From NCBI GenBank assembly GCA_017553665.1, contig JAFZKM010000332.1, positions 1 through 6,931 on the forward strand: DNA of 6,931 nucleotides, given 5' to 3'. Position numbers and translations under genes: made by a program. This stretch comes from Lachnospiraceae bacterium. Lineage in GTDB: Bacteria > Bacillota_A > Clostridia > Lachnospirales > Lachnospiraceae. Of the stretch, positions 1 through 6,685 are shown piece by piece; positions within the stretch are counted from its first letter, which is position 1; each line of letters begins with the position of its first letter. The notes beneath the pieces were generated by a model. That model saw only the letters and a program-made list of their open reading frames with translations. It was not told where the DNA came from and ran no database searches.

Positions 1-277
1 CGTAGAAATCCTCGACGGTATAATGAAACTCACTCCATTCCGTCTGTTCCCAGGTTCCCTTTATCTCCTTGCCTTTCGACGCGTCGCGAAGGACCATGGT
101 GTGATCCTCGAAAAACTCATACTGGATCGACGTAAAATCCGTTCCGTCGGAGCTTTTGAACTCCGTGGCCGGAATATGCGCCAGATCGTTGGAAAAAGCG
201 TTGACAATATAATCAACCTGCCATGTACCAACCAAAAACTTCAGTCCCTGTTTCAGATCCTGTTCATCAAGTTCCAT
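1..277 (-). CDS. Hypothetical protein, lipocalin-like N-terminus (3' end beyond window)
   Basis: I do not recognise this gene as a named family. The first 92 residues are visible and the reading frame stays open to the left edge, so the C-terminus is missing. The ATG at 277-275 has an ideal AGGAGGG ribosome binding site (284-290) six bases upstream. There is no signal peptide or membrane segment, so the product is probably cytoplasmic. After a short acidic helix-like start (MELDEQDLKQGLKFL), a GTW motif (17-19) is followed by alternating strand-like segments such as IQYEFFEDHTMVL and EIKGTWEQTEWSEFHY. A GxW near the start plus a run of beta strands resembles lipocalin or FABP-like barrels. 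That fold is an inference from pattern only. It lies 46 bp after the hybrid kinase gene with no convincing terminator between, so it is likely the last visible gene of the signalling operon. Ligand and function are unknown. Confidence 0.75.
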   Translation of the reverse strand, partial: MELDEQDLKQGLKFLVGTWQVDYIVNAFSNDLAHIPATEFKSSDGTDFTSIQYEFFEDHTMVLRDASKGKEIKGTWEQTEWSEFHYTVEDFY

Positions 278-283
278 CGTAAA

Positions 284-290
284 CCCTCCT
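284..290 (-). promoter_or_regulatory. Ribosome binding site of the lipocalin-like gene
   Basis: The minus strand reads AGGAGGG here, six bases before the ATG at 277. It is the strongest Shine-Dalgarno sequence in the left half of the window. It supports translation of a gene that is otherwise known only as a fragment running off the left edge. Confidence 0.8.
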
Positions 291-323
291 GTAATGCCCC
301 TGTTTCGGGGATATTTAACCTGA

Positions 324-2540
324 TCACATCTTTATGATGAGCTCTTTCGGCAGGTGCTCAAGAAGCGATCTTTCGAGCTCCTTGCTGTCGACGGGCTTTG
401 TCAGATAATCCACAAAGCCTTCCCGGCGGTATTCTTCACGCGCTCCGGCCTCCGCGTTCGCTGTGAGCATGATAACGGGCGTATCCGTATTCATGCCTTC
501 CGAAGAGATCTCCCTGAAGGTCTCGATACCGTCTTTCTTCGGCATTCTGTGATCGAGCAGGATAAGATCGTATTTTTTCTCGTTGCACTTAGCGATCGCC
601 TCATCGCCGCTGCTCGCCTTGTCAAAGATGACCTCGGTCTTTTTGAGCAGCTCTTTGATGACCATAATATTTACTGCCACATCGTCTACCACCAGAATAT
701 TTGCTTCCGGTGCCCGGAACATCTCATGATATACTTCGTGCTTCGTCTCAATGTTCCTGACAAACTCGCCCGCCGGCGCGGCATCCTTTATCTTCTGGGG
801 CACGTAGACCTTAAATGTGGTACCAGCTCCAAACTCGCTATCAACGCTTACGGAACCGTTCATAAGCTCCACGAGTTCCTTCGTGATCGCAAGTCCGAGG
901 CCCGTTCCCTGGATGTTCGCGTTCTCCTTTTCATTGATGCGTTCAAAAGCGTCAAACAGATAAGGGAGATCTCCGCTCGCGATTCCCATACCGGTATCCT
1001 TTACCTCGATCTGCAGTCCGAAATCGCCCTTCGCTATCGGTCTCTCACCTTCTGAGAAGATCAGCTCCACGCTGCCTTCCTTCGTGTATTTTATCGCGTT
1101 CGAGACCATATTGCTGATGATCTGCGTCAGATGCTGCACATCGCCCTCGAGTGTGGTCGGGATATTCGGGTCAAAGCTCGCCTTCAGCATCAGATCCTTA
1201 TCATCGGCCATCTTTTCAAAGCGGGAAACACACTCTCTTAACAGATCATGCGGTTTGTACTCCTCTTTGATCAGCTCCATCTTCTGGGCCTCGATCTTAG
1301 AGAAATCAAGAATGTCATTTATCAGATGCAGCAAAGCAGTGCCCGAAGACCTGATATTCTCGGCATATTCGAGAAGCTCGGGATCGTTGGATCTGCGCAG
1401 GATCATCTCATTCATGCCGAGGACAGCGTTAAGCGGAGTCCTGATCTCATGCGACATATTCGCGAGGAATGTCGATTTGGCCCTGTTCGCCTTATCCGCC
1501 TCGCGTCGCGCGTCATCAAGCTGTCTAAGATTCTCGATCTCCTCGGTATCTTCTTCAACAAGCAGATACGATCCGATCGGTCTGTTCTTCCTGTCCAGCA
1601 GCTGATCATAGCTTATCTGGAAATGCTCCCGATCGCCCTCCGCGTTCATTCTCTCATACTCCGTGGAGCCAAACTGCCTGCCGCTCTTTTTAAGCGATTC
1701 AATGACCGAAGCCATGGGCTCCATGTCAAAAGTATAGTCCTCGCCGATCATTTCGAAATGCTCTTTGTAGTATTTATTGGAGTATATGTAATTGCTGCCG
1801 GCATCAAAGAGAGCAATGCCTTCATTTATATCGTTCACGGCTTTTGTGACCGAATTGATCATAAGGCTTCGCGGCACGAAGATCGTGATCCCGAAATATA
1901 TCAGCAGGCCCGCAAGCGCATAGAAAACTACGGAAATATCAAGGATCAGTGACAGCGCCATATAGATCACGTTCAGTATTACAACGAGCAGCAGGACCGA
2001 AAATATCATGATATACTTCATCCTGTATACGTCGTAGCTCTTCGCGATCCTGTAAATGATAAAGCCGAAAGTGAGCAGCACTCCGAAATAATCTATCGCG
2101 AGATGTATAAAATACGGCATCTCGAACCGGGTCTGGAAGAAGGTCGTCCCGGCGTATTCAACCTCATAGATGGAAAATACATGACCGAAGAAATAGTTCA
2201 ATAGTATCGATACGGAATCAACCACGACTATCGTCGTCACGAAAGGACGCATGATCTTCATGGTCTTCTCATGATCGGTATAAGAAAGACAGAAGGCGGC
2301 CAGATAAAGCAGCATCCAGTCAAGAACCGCGAAATAAAGGGAATACGCGACCTCGGCAAAAACCGCGTTCATGGATATCGCAACGAGGATATTAGAAAAA
2401 ATGGCAGCTATAGAGCAGACAAAAGCCTTTCTTAAGATACGGCCGTATCTTTGCCTGATCTGCATAGATGCCATTAACACAAAAAACATTATAACTATAG
2501 CAAGACAGTCAACAAGAACATATATGATCTTTGTGTACAT
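324..2540 (-). CDS. 7TM hybrid sensor histidine kinase with C-terminal receiver domain
   Basis: This is a membrane sensor kinase of 738 residues that should autophosphorylate and pass the phosphate to its own receiver. Seven hydrophobic helices (about 5-25, 38-60, 65-87, 98-118, 143-165, 174-199, 203-222) fit a 7TM sensor; basic loops put the N-terminus outside. A PAS-like segment (about 232-330) and a short coiled coil lead to HisKA with NMSHEIRTPLN (phosphoacceptor His364). HATPase_c has the N box (Asn481), G1 box DTGMGI (515-520) and G2 box GTGLGL (545-550). The receiver has Asp619/Asp620, phosphoacceptor Asp663 in LLDHRMP and Lys715 in TKP, so all key residues are present. The frame is open upstream to an ATG at 2609, but that start would lie inside the acetyltransferase gene. 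The ATG at 2540, with GAGAGG a few bases before it, leaves a 22-bp gap and begins directly with TM1. No DNA-binding output domain is fused or nearby, so the downstream target is unknown. Confidence 0.95.
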   Translation of the reverse strand: MYTKIIYVLVDCLAIVIMFFVLMASMQIRQRYGRILRKAFVCSIAAIFSNILVAISMNAVFAEVAYSLYFAVLDWMLLYLAAFCLSYTDHEKTMKIMRPFVTTIVVVDSVSILLNYFFGHVFSIYEVEYAGTTFFQTRFEMPYFIHLAIDYFGVLLTFGFIIYRIAKSYDVYRMKYIMIFSVLLLVVILNVIYMALSLILDISVVFYALAGLLIYFGITIFVPRSLMINSVTKAVNDINEGIALFDAGSNYIYSNKYYKEHFEMIGEDYTFDMEPMASVIESLKKSGRQFGSTEYERMNAEGDREHFQISYDQLLDRKNRPIGSYLLVEEDTEEIENLRQLDDARREADKANRAKSTFLANMSHEIRTPLNAVLGMNEMILRRSNDPELLEYAENIRSSGTALLHLINDILDFSKIEAQKMELIKEEYKPHDLLRECVSRFEKMADDKDLMLKASFDPNIPTTLEGDVQHLTQIISNMVSNAIKYTKEGSVELIFSEGERPIAKGDFGLQIEVKDTGMGIASGDLPYLFDAFERINEKENANIQGTGLGLAITKELVELMNGSVSVDSEFGAGTTFKVYVPQKIKDAAPAGEFVRNIETKHEVYHEMFRAPEANILVVDDVAVNIMVIKELLKKTEVIFDKASSGDEAIAKCNEKKYDLILLDHRMPKKDGIETFREISSEGMNTDTPVIMLTANAEAGAREEYRREGFVDYLTKPVDSKELERSLLEHLPKELIIKM

Positions 2541-2562
2541 TTCAGTGCCTCTCGGAAAAACA

Positions 2563-3036
2563 TTATCGGAGAATCGTCTCCATCGTATACTGCTGGATCT
2601 GCATGCCAAGGTTCCTGTAGAACTCTATGGCCGCGGGATTGCACTCCCACACATGCAGAGTGACATTGTAAAATCCGTTTTCCTTCGCCCAGTTCTCCAC
2701 ATACCTGTAAAGTCCGGTCCCGACATGGCGGCCGCGTACGTTCTCGTCCACGCAGAGATCGTCGATATAAAGGCTCTTTAACGCATATGAAGCCGAGGTC
2801 TCGGGGCGCTCTTCTATTTTGCAGAAGCAATGCGCAAGCACCCTTCCGTTCTCCTCATATACGAAAACCGGCCTGTCATCATCATGGAACAGCTCTTTGA
2901 GCTGTATGTCGGTATATTTAGCGCCGACAGGCTTGAAAAGATCGGGTCTGCCGTTATGATGCACGAGCAGCACCTGCCCGAGCAGCCTGTTTATGTCACT
3001 GATATCCCTGTCTTCGGCTCTTCTGTAAACAGTCAC
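2563..3036 (-). CDS. GNAT-family N-acetyltransferase
   Basis: A single-domain GCN5-related acetyltransferase of 157 residues, the usual length for the family and probably cytoplasmic. It should transfer acetyl from acetyl-CoA to an amine, but the substrate cannot be told from sequence. The start matches the family (VYRRAEDRDISDINRLL, beta1-alpha1). Motif A is clear: the strand SLYIDDLCVDENV followed by the pyrophosphate-binding loop RGRHVGT (101-107). The C-terminal motif B NPAAIEFYRNLGM (133-145) is also typical. The start is GTG at 3036, sharing GTGA with the stop of the diguanylate cyclase gene (4-bp overlap), with GAGGGAG about 6 bases upstream inside that gene. This points to translational coupling. 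It sits between two membrane signalling proteins. A role in modifying a signal molecule or a protein of the same pathway is possible but unproven. Confidence 0.92.
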   Translation of the reverse strand: MTVYRRAEDRDISDINRLLGQVLLVHHNGRPDLFKPVGAKYTDIQLKELFHDDDRPVFVYEENGRVLAHCFCKIEERPETSASYALKSLYIDDLCVDENVRGRHVGTGLYRYVENWAKENGFYNVTLHVWECNPAAIEFYRNLGMQIQQYTMETILR

Positions 3037-4184
3037 CTTAAATCTCCCTCCGCACCGTTCTCATCATCCAGGAGCCTGTGCATCTTTTCTTTGTCGGAAT
3101 ACATCTGTACATCCATGAGCCGAAGGAAATCATCCTGGGATTCGCCGTGCGTATGCCGTACGTGTCCCATCGAGAAAGAAAGCTTATAAGGATCGGTAGT
3201 CGACGCGTTAAACTTCTCAGCCAGTTCACGTACCCGTTCTTCCACGGCGATCACATCGCTCTCCGTGTCCGTACTCACAAGAACTATAAACTCATCACCC
3301 GCGAAGCGGAACGCTGATCCCTTTGTTCCGGCGGCTTCACGCAATACGTGTCCGACATTTACCAGCGCCCTGTCGCCCATCGAATGACCGTAATTATCGT
3401 TGATCTGCTTAAAATGATTAAGGTCGAACATGATTCCGAAGAAATCCTTGCTCTCATCGAAAACAGCGATAGTCTGCTCGAGGAACTGCCTGTTATAGAG
3501 CCCGGTCAGCGGGTCCGTAAAGGACTTCTGGTTCTGAATGCTCATATGGATCGCGCATAAGCCGATCGCTGTAGCGGGCCATGCTGTGGAAATTCCGTAA
3601 ATAAAGCCCTGCGCAAGACACCCGGCAAGAACCGGAGCCATGAACATCCAGATGGGAAAGAAATGCTTATGCCCGTTCTTCGCGCGGAAAATGTAATAAA
3701 TAACAAGACTCGAAACAGAGATCACCGCAACAGAAAAATAAAGCACAATGCAAAGAGGCAGCCTGTGATAAATGCCTTCCTCATCAACATAGAATAATAT
3801 CGGGCAGAACAGATTCACTATAAGCGCCGTGACGCAAACAGCAGGACCGATTCCGTATACGGGCAGCATCTTACGCAGACGCTTCCGGTCCCTGTAGAGC
3901 GCCAGATCCACGTACATGAGCCATATAAAGCAGCCGATGACATTCGCCATATAGAGATAGGTATTGCTCAGAAGATTCAGTACACGGTCGACCGCTCCGG
4001 ATCTTCCGTCCACCCAGAAGGAATAGATCTCAACCGCGCTCGCGACCATGGTTAATAAGACAAGCTCCGTAAAGAACCTGTCTGAAAGTCTTCTTCTCTG
4101 CCTGGTCATAAAGCGGCTGAAGAAAAGAAGCGCCAGCAGTATTATGCCGAAAAGGTTCAGCATATATATCGCCTGGAAGTTCAT
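3033..4184 (-). CDS. 7TM membrane diguanylate cyclase (GGDEF domain)
   Basis: A protein of 383 residues that should make cyclic di-GMP from two GTP at the inner face of the membrane. Seven predicted helices (about 5-24, 38-57, 74-95, 108-131, 143-166, 175-196, 200-216) alternate with basic loops (RQRRR 29-33, RDRKRLRK 98-105, RAKNGHKH 167-174), giving an N-out, C-in topology with the GGDEF domain in the cytoplasm. The catalytic domain begins at DPLTGLYNR (224-232). It has the metal-binding FDLNHFKQIND (253-263, Asp254) and the signature as AGDEF (295-299), and ends with MYSDKEKMH. The first Gly of the signature is Ala. The RxxD inhibitory site expected nine residues before the signature reads GTKG, so product inhibition through an I-site is not expected. 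No EAL domain is present. The ATG at 4184 has only a weak AGG ribosome site, next to a strong hairpin. First gene of the signalling operon, coupled to the acetyltransferase. Confidence 0.94.
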   Translation of the reverse strand: MNFQAIYMLNLFGIILLALLFFSRFMTRQRRRLSDRFFTELVLLTMVASAVEIYSFWVDGRSGAVDRVLNLLSNTYLYMANVIGCFIWLMYVDLALYRDRKRLRKMLPVYGIGPAVCVTALIVNLFCPILFYVDEEGIYHRLPLCIVLYFSVAVISVSSLVIYYIFRAKNGHKHFFPIWMFMAPVLAGCLAQGFIYGISTAWPATAIGLCAIHMSIQNQKSFTDPLTGLYNRQFLEQTIAVFDESKDFFGIMFDLNHFKQINDNYGHSMGDRALVNVGHVLREAAGTKGSAFRFAGDEFIVLVSTDTESDVIAVEERVRELAEKFNASTTDPYKLSFSMGHVRHTHGESQDDFLRLMDVQMYSDKEKMHRLLDDENGAEGDLR

Positions 4185-4192
4185 CTCAAACC

Positions 4193-4221
4193 TGTATCTC
4201 CGCTTGCTCAGCGAAGATACA
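4193..4221 (-). promoter_or_regulatory. Leader hairpin directly before the diguanylate cyclase start
   Basis: Read on the minus strand, the RNA forms a 12-bp stem (TGTATCTTCGCT pairing with AGCGGAGATACA, one G-U pair) with a 5-base GAGCA loop. The stem ends 8 bases before the ATG at 4184, and its last base is the A of the only Shine-Dalgarno-like AGG. There is no T run after it, so it is not a rho-independent terminator. It more likely affects translation initiation or mRNA stability. Confidence 0.6.
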
Positions 4222-4296
4222 TATCCTTTCTCTATGCAGTTTACAGGTTACAGATTGCGTGCAACCCGTAAAAATCGATCGCCCAATGTACCCTTT

Positions 4297-4325
4297 ATTA
4301 TATCACAAAAGTCATTTCTGCACAA
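4297..4325 (-). promoter_or_regulatory. Promoter of the diguanylate cyclase/kinase operon
   Basis: The minus strand has TTGTGC (4325-4320), a 17-base spacer and a perfect TATAAT (4302-4297), with TG one base before the -10 box (extended -10). This is a good vegetative-sigma promoter by pattern. The predicted start near 4290 gives a leader of about 105 nt. The -35 box lies inside the last codons of the upstream AI-2E-family gene, so the signalling genes can be expressed apart from rlmD and the transporter. Confidence 0.7.
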
Positions 4326-5508
4326 GTGAATCTTTATCGCCGCGCTCTTCGCTATCCGTGGTTTTATCGGCATTCGCAAGCATCTGCCGATCCTTTTTCT
4401 CTCTCTTCTCACGCAGTTTCGCAAGGATATAATCCTTGTATACAAAGTCAAGTATAGCCGCGAACGGTATCGCGAGAAGAATGCCTGTAACTCCGAACAT
4501 CTTTCCGCCCGTGATGATCGTAACCAGGATCAGAAGTCCCGAAACGCCGAGCGAATCTCCGAACATATTGGGCTTGATCACATAGCCGTCAACTGTCTGA
4601 AGGATAAGCGTGAATATGATAAACGCGAGCGCGTGCCAGGGCTTTACCATCAGCAGGATAAACGCTCCGATCAGGCCTCCTACGATGGGTCCGAAGGTGG
4701 GCACTAGATTTGTTACGGCCACAACTACCGATATCATGCCGACATACTGCATCCTCATGATAAGCATGAAGAACGCGTTTATAAGGCCTACCATGATGCA
4801 CTCGAGCAGGCTGTACGCGATATAGTGTGAAAGGATAGTATCGCAGCGGTACCAGAAGGTCTTGAACGCGTCGTATCTGCCCTTTTCAAACAGCGCCTTG
4901 CCGAGCTGCGAGCAGAATACCTTTACTGACTTCTTGGCCATCAGCAGATAGATCGAAAGGATGAATCCCAGCGCCCAGTTTACGAGCGACTTTCCGAAAT
5001 CCGCCGAGGCCGACATTATATTCTCGATATTATCGGAGATCAGGCCGAACAGCTTGTTCCACGCAGTCTCCGAAGAATCGATAAATGCCTTCAGATCCAC
5101 GAACTTCGAAAGCTCGCTCCTCTCAAGGAAGTTCTGAAGAGCCTCCAGATACCCGTCAAAGTTTGCCGAGAATGTCCTGATGCTGTCGATAAGCTGAGGT
5201 ATCAGGATGCCGAGCATAAAGCCCACAAGCACAACGACCATGATAAGAGCCATGACCGCGGACAGCGTCCACTGTACCTTCCGTCGCTTGACTTTTTTAA
5301 ATACGGTCATCGACAGCTGCTTCGCCAGCGGATTGATCATATACGCGATGATCGCTCCGAGGATCAGCGGCGTGAAAAAGCTGATGACCGCCCCGATCCA
5401 GCCGAGTACCGTCGAAATATTTGATAATACTACATAAAGGATAACGGCGGTGCACGCTATGAGCATCCCGTTAAACCATTTTTGATCCTTGATGTCTCTG
5501 AATTTCAC
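4312..5508 (-). CDS. AI-2E/PerM-family membrane transporter
   Basis: A polytopic membrane protein of 398 residues in the AI-2E transporter family (PerM, YdiK, TqsA, YtvI relatives). Members have been linked to autoinducer-2 export, ion transport and sporulation, so the substrate is open. It shows the family layout: two N-terminal helices (about 15-31, 36-59), a third (80-106), a soluble region (about 107-172), then clustered helices from about 173 to 360. The conserved NLVPTFGPIVGG lies at 267-278, with a later VTGILLAIPF segment. The tail is charged. I chose the GTG at 5508: AGAGGGGG (5516-5523) lies seven bases upstream, whereas a TTG at 5535 lacks a good site and would lie inside rlmD. The gap to the rlmD stop is 4 bp and the ribosome site sits in the end of rlmD, suggesting coupled translation. 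No clear terminator follows it. Confidence 0.93.
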   Translation of the reverse strand: MKFRDIKDQKWFNGMLIACTAVILYVVLSNISTVLGWIGAVISFFTPLILGAIIAYMINPLAKQLSMTVFKKVKRRKVQWTLSAVMALIMVVVLVGFMLGILIPQLIDSIRTFSANFDGYLEALQNFLERSELSKFVDLKAFIDSSETAWNKLFGLISDNIENIMSASADFGKSLVNWALGFILSIYLLMAKKSVKVFCSQLGKALFEKGRYDAFKTFWYRCDTILSHYIAYSLLECIMVGLINAFFMLIMRMQYVGMISVVVAVTNLVPTFGPIVGGLIGAFILLMVKPWHALAFIIFTLILQTVDGYVIKPNMFGDSLGVSGLLILVTIITGGKMFGVTGILLAIPFAAILDFVYKDYILAKLREKREKKDRQMLANADKTTDSEERGDKDSLVQK

Positions 5509-5512
5509 TTTA

Positions 5513-6685
5513 CTACCCCCTCTGCTTCTTCTCAAGAAGCGCGATGCACTCGATATTATCGGTCAAAGGGAACATATCGACCGGCACCAGCCTTTTCAGG
5601 CGGTATCCCTGCTTAGCGAACAGCTTAAGATCGCGCGCGAGTGTCTCCGGATTGCAGGAAACATACACCACCCGGCCGATGTTCATCCCCGCGGCCGCTT
5701 TTATGAATTCCGGAGTGCTGCCGCTTCTCGGCGGATCCATGCAGAGTACATCGAAACCGCCTTCCGGATGTTCCTGCATGTATTTTGTCGCGTCGGCGCA
5801 GATAAACTCGATATTTGCGATCCCGTTCCTCTTCGCGTTGTCCCGCGCGTCCCTCACAGCGTCGGGATTCAGCTCGACTCCCGTAACCTTTTTCGCGCCC
5901 GCGCTCATGAACATTCCGATGGTCCCTGTACCGCAATACGCGTCGAGCACCGTCTCTTTGCCTGTCAGCTGCGCGAATTCGAGCGCCAGGCCGTAGAGCT
6001 TCTTTGTCTGCTCGCGGTTTATCTGAAAGAATGATCCTGGCGATATCCTGAACTTCAGGCCCAGCCTGTCATCCTCGATAAAGCCCTTGCCGTAAACAAT
6101 GATGTCCCTGTCGCCGAGCACCATGCTAGTGCGCTTATTATTGATGTTCTGAACGATCGTCGTGATCTCGGGAAATGCTCCCCTCAATGCCTTTACAAAG
6201 TTATTCTTGCCCGGGAACGCGACATCGGCCGTGACCAGGATCACCATGATCTGTTCTTTTCCGCCGCAGCTGCCCGTCCTTACCAAAACATGCCTGAGCC
6301 ACCCCGTGCCGTTATCCTCGTCAAATATCCTGTATTTGAACGACGGTACGAGCCTTTTTATCTCCTCTATGATCGCGTCGGCTTTCTTATCCTCAAGCAG
6401 GCATCCCGAAACCGATATCACTTCATGAGAATCCCTGCGGTAAATCCCGCGGATGATCTGCCCCTTTTTTGTCCTCGCGAATACCGAATGCACCTTATTG
6501 CGATAGTACAGAGGGTTTTCCGCCCCGACTGCCGGTTCGATCTTTATCCCGCTCTCCTTCGCGGCCTGTCCCAACAGCTTCCGCACGAGAGCGTTCTTGA
6601 TCTCAATCTGCTCCGCGTATGTTTTATCCGAGTATGTGCATCCGCCGCACTTTTTGGAATACGGGCATGACGTTATCTCACTCAT
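5513..6685 (-). CDS. rlmD: 23S rRNA (uracil-C5)-methyltransferase, RlmD/RumA family
   Basis: SAM-dependent enzyme of 390 residues that methylates C5 of a 23S rRNA uridine (U1939 type in RlmD). Four cysteines that bind a 4Fe-4S cluster are visible: Cys7, Cys13, Cys16 and Cys95 in SGC. The SxFFQIN motif (217-223), SAM-binding VLDAYCGTGTIGMF (246-259), DPPR (317-320) and the catalytic nucleophile Cys344 in YVSCNPETLARDL follow in order. Glu379 in DMFPLTDNIEC is the expected general base; the residue two before it is Asn, where E. coli RumA has His. The protein starts at the cluster motif, so the N-terminal TRAM domain of RumA and B. subtilis RlmCD is absent. For that reason the exact target (U1939, U747 or both) is uncertain. 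The ATG at 6685 has GGGAGG a few bases upstream. First gene of a pair with the AI-2E-family gene. Confidence 0.93.
   Translation of the reverse strand: MSEITSCPYSKKCGGCTYSDKTYAEQIEIKNALVRKLLGQAAKESGIKIEPAVGAENPLYYRNKVHSVFARTKKGQIIRGIYRRDSHEVISVSGCLLEDKKADAIIEEIKRLVPSFKYRIFDEDNGTGWLRHVLVRTGSCGGKEQIMVILVTADVAFPGKNNFVKALRGAFPEITTIVQNINNKRTSMVLGDRDIIVYGKGFIEDDRLGLKFRISPGSFFQINREQTKKLYGLALEFAQLTGKETVLDAYCGTGTIGMFMSAGAKKVTGVELNPDAVRDARDNAKRNGIANIEFICADATKYMQEHPEGGFDVLCMDPPRSGSTPEFIKAAAGMNIGRVVYVSCNPETLARDLKLFAKQGYRLKRLVPVDMFPLTDNIECIALLEKKQRG
5516..5523 (-). promoter_or_regulatory. Ribosome binding site that fixes the AI-2E-family gene start
   Basis: AGAGGGGG on the minus strand lies inside the last codons of rlmD, seven bases before the GTG at 5508. 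It supports that GTG over the TTG at 5535. It also implies that ribosomes finishing rlmD can feed the next gene. Confidence 0.7.

Noticed and set aside
297..310. CCCC-TGTTTC-GGGG hairpin after the kinase stop as a terminator
   Set aside because: The stem is only four base pairs and no T run follows on the minus strand; the next gene has a strong ribosome site, so read-through is more likely.
354..1952. Long plus-strand open frames (354-1055, 1248-1952) opposite the kinase gene
   Set aside because: They are antisense to well-supported kinase domains, lack recognisable motifs and ribosome sites, and arise from codon bias of the true gene.
2541..2609. Longer kinase start at an ATG at 2609 (23 extra residues)
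   Set aside because: The extension overlaps the acetyltransferase coding end, is rich in Arg and Ser rather than family-like, and the ATG at 2540 has its own ribosome site and starts directly before TM1.
4193..4221. Rho-independent terminator for the transporter gene
   Set aside because: The hairpin is followed by TTTGAG and the start codon instead of a T run, and a good promoter lies upstream of it on the same strand.
4185..4311. Cyclic di-GMP (GEMM) riboswitch in the cyclase leader
   Set aside because: I could not find the conserved GEMM core elements in either orientation; only the hairpin and the competing pairing are supported.
5509..5535. TTG start at 5535 for the AI-2E-family gene
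   Set aside because: It would lie inside rlmD without a good ribosome site; the GTG at 5508 is preceded by AGAGGGGG at ideal spacing.
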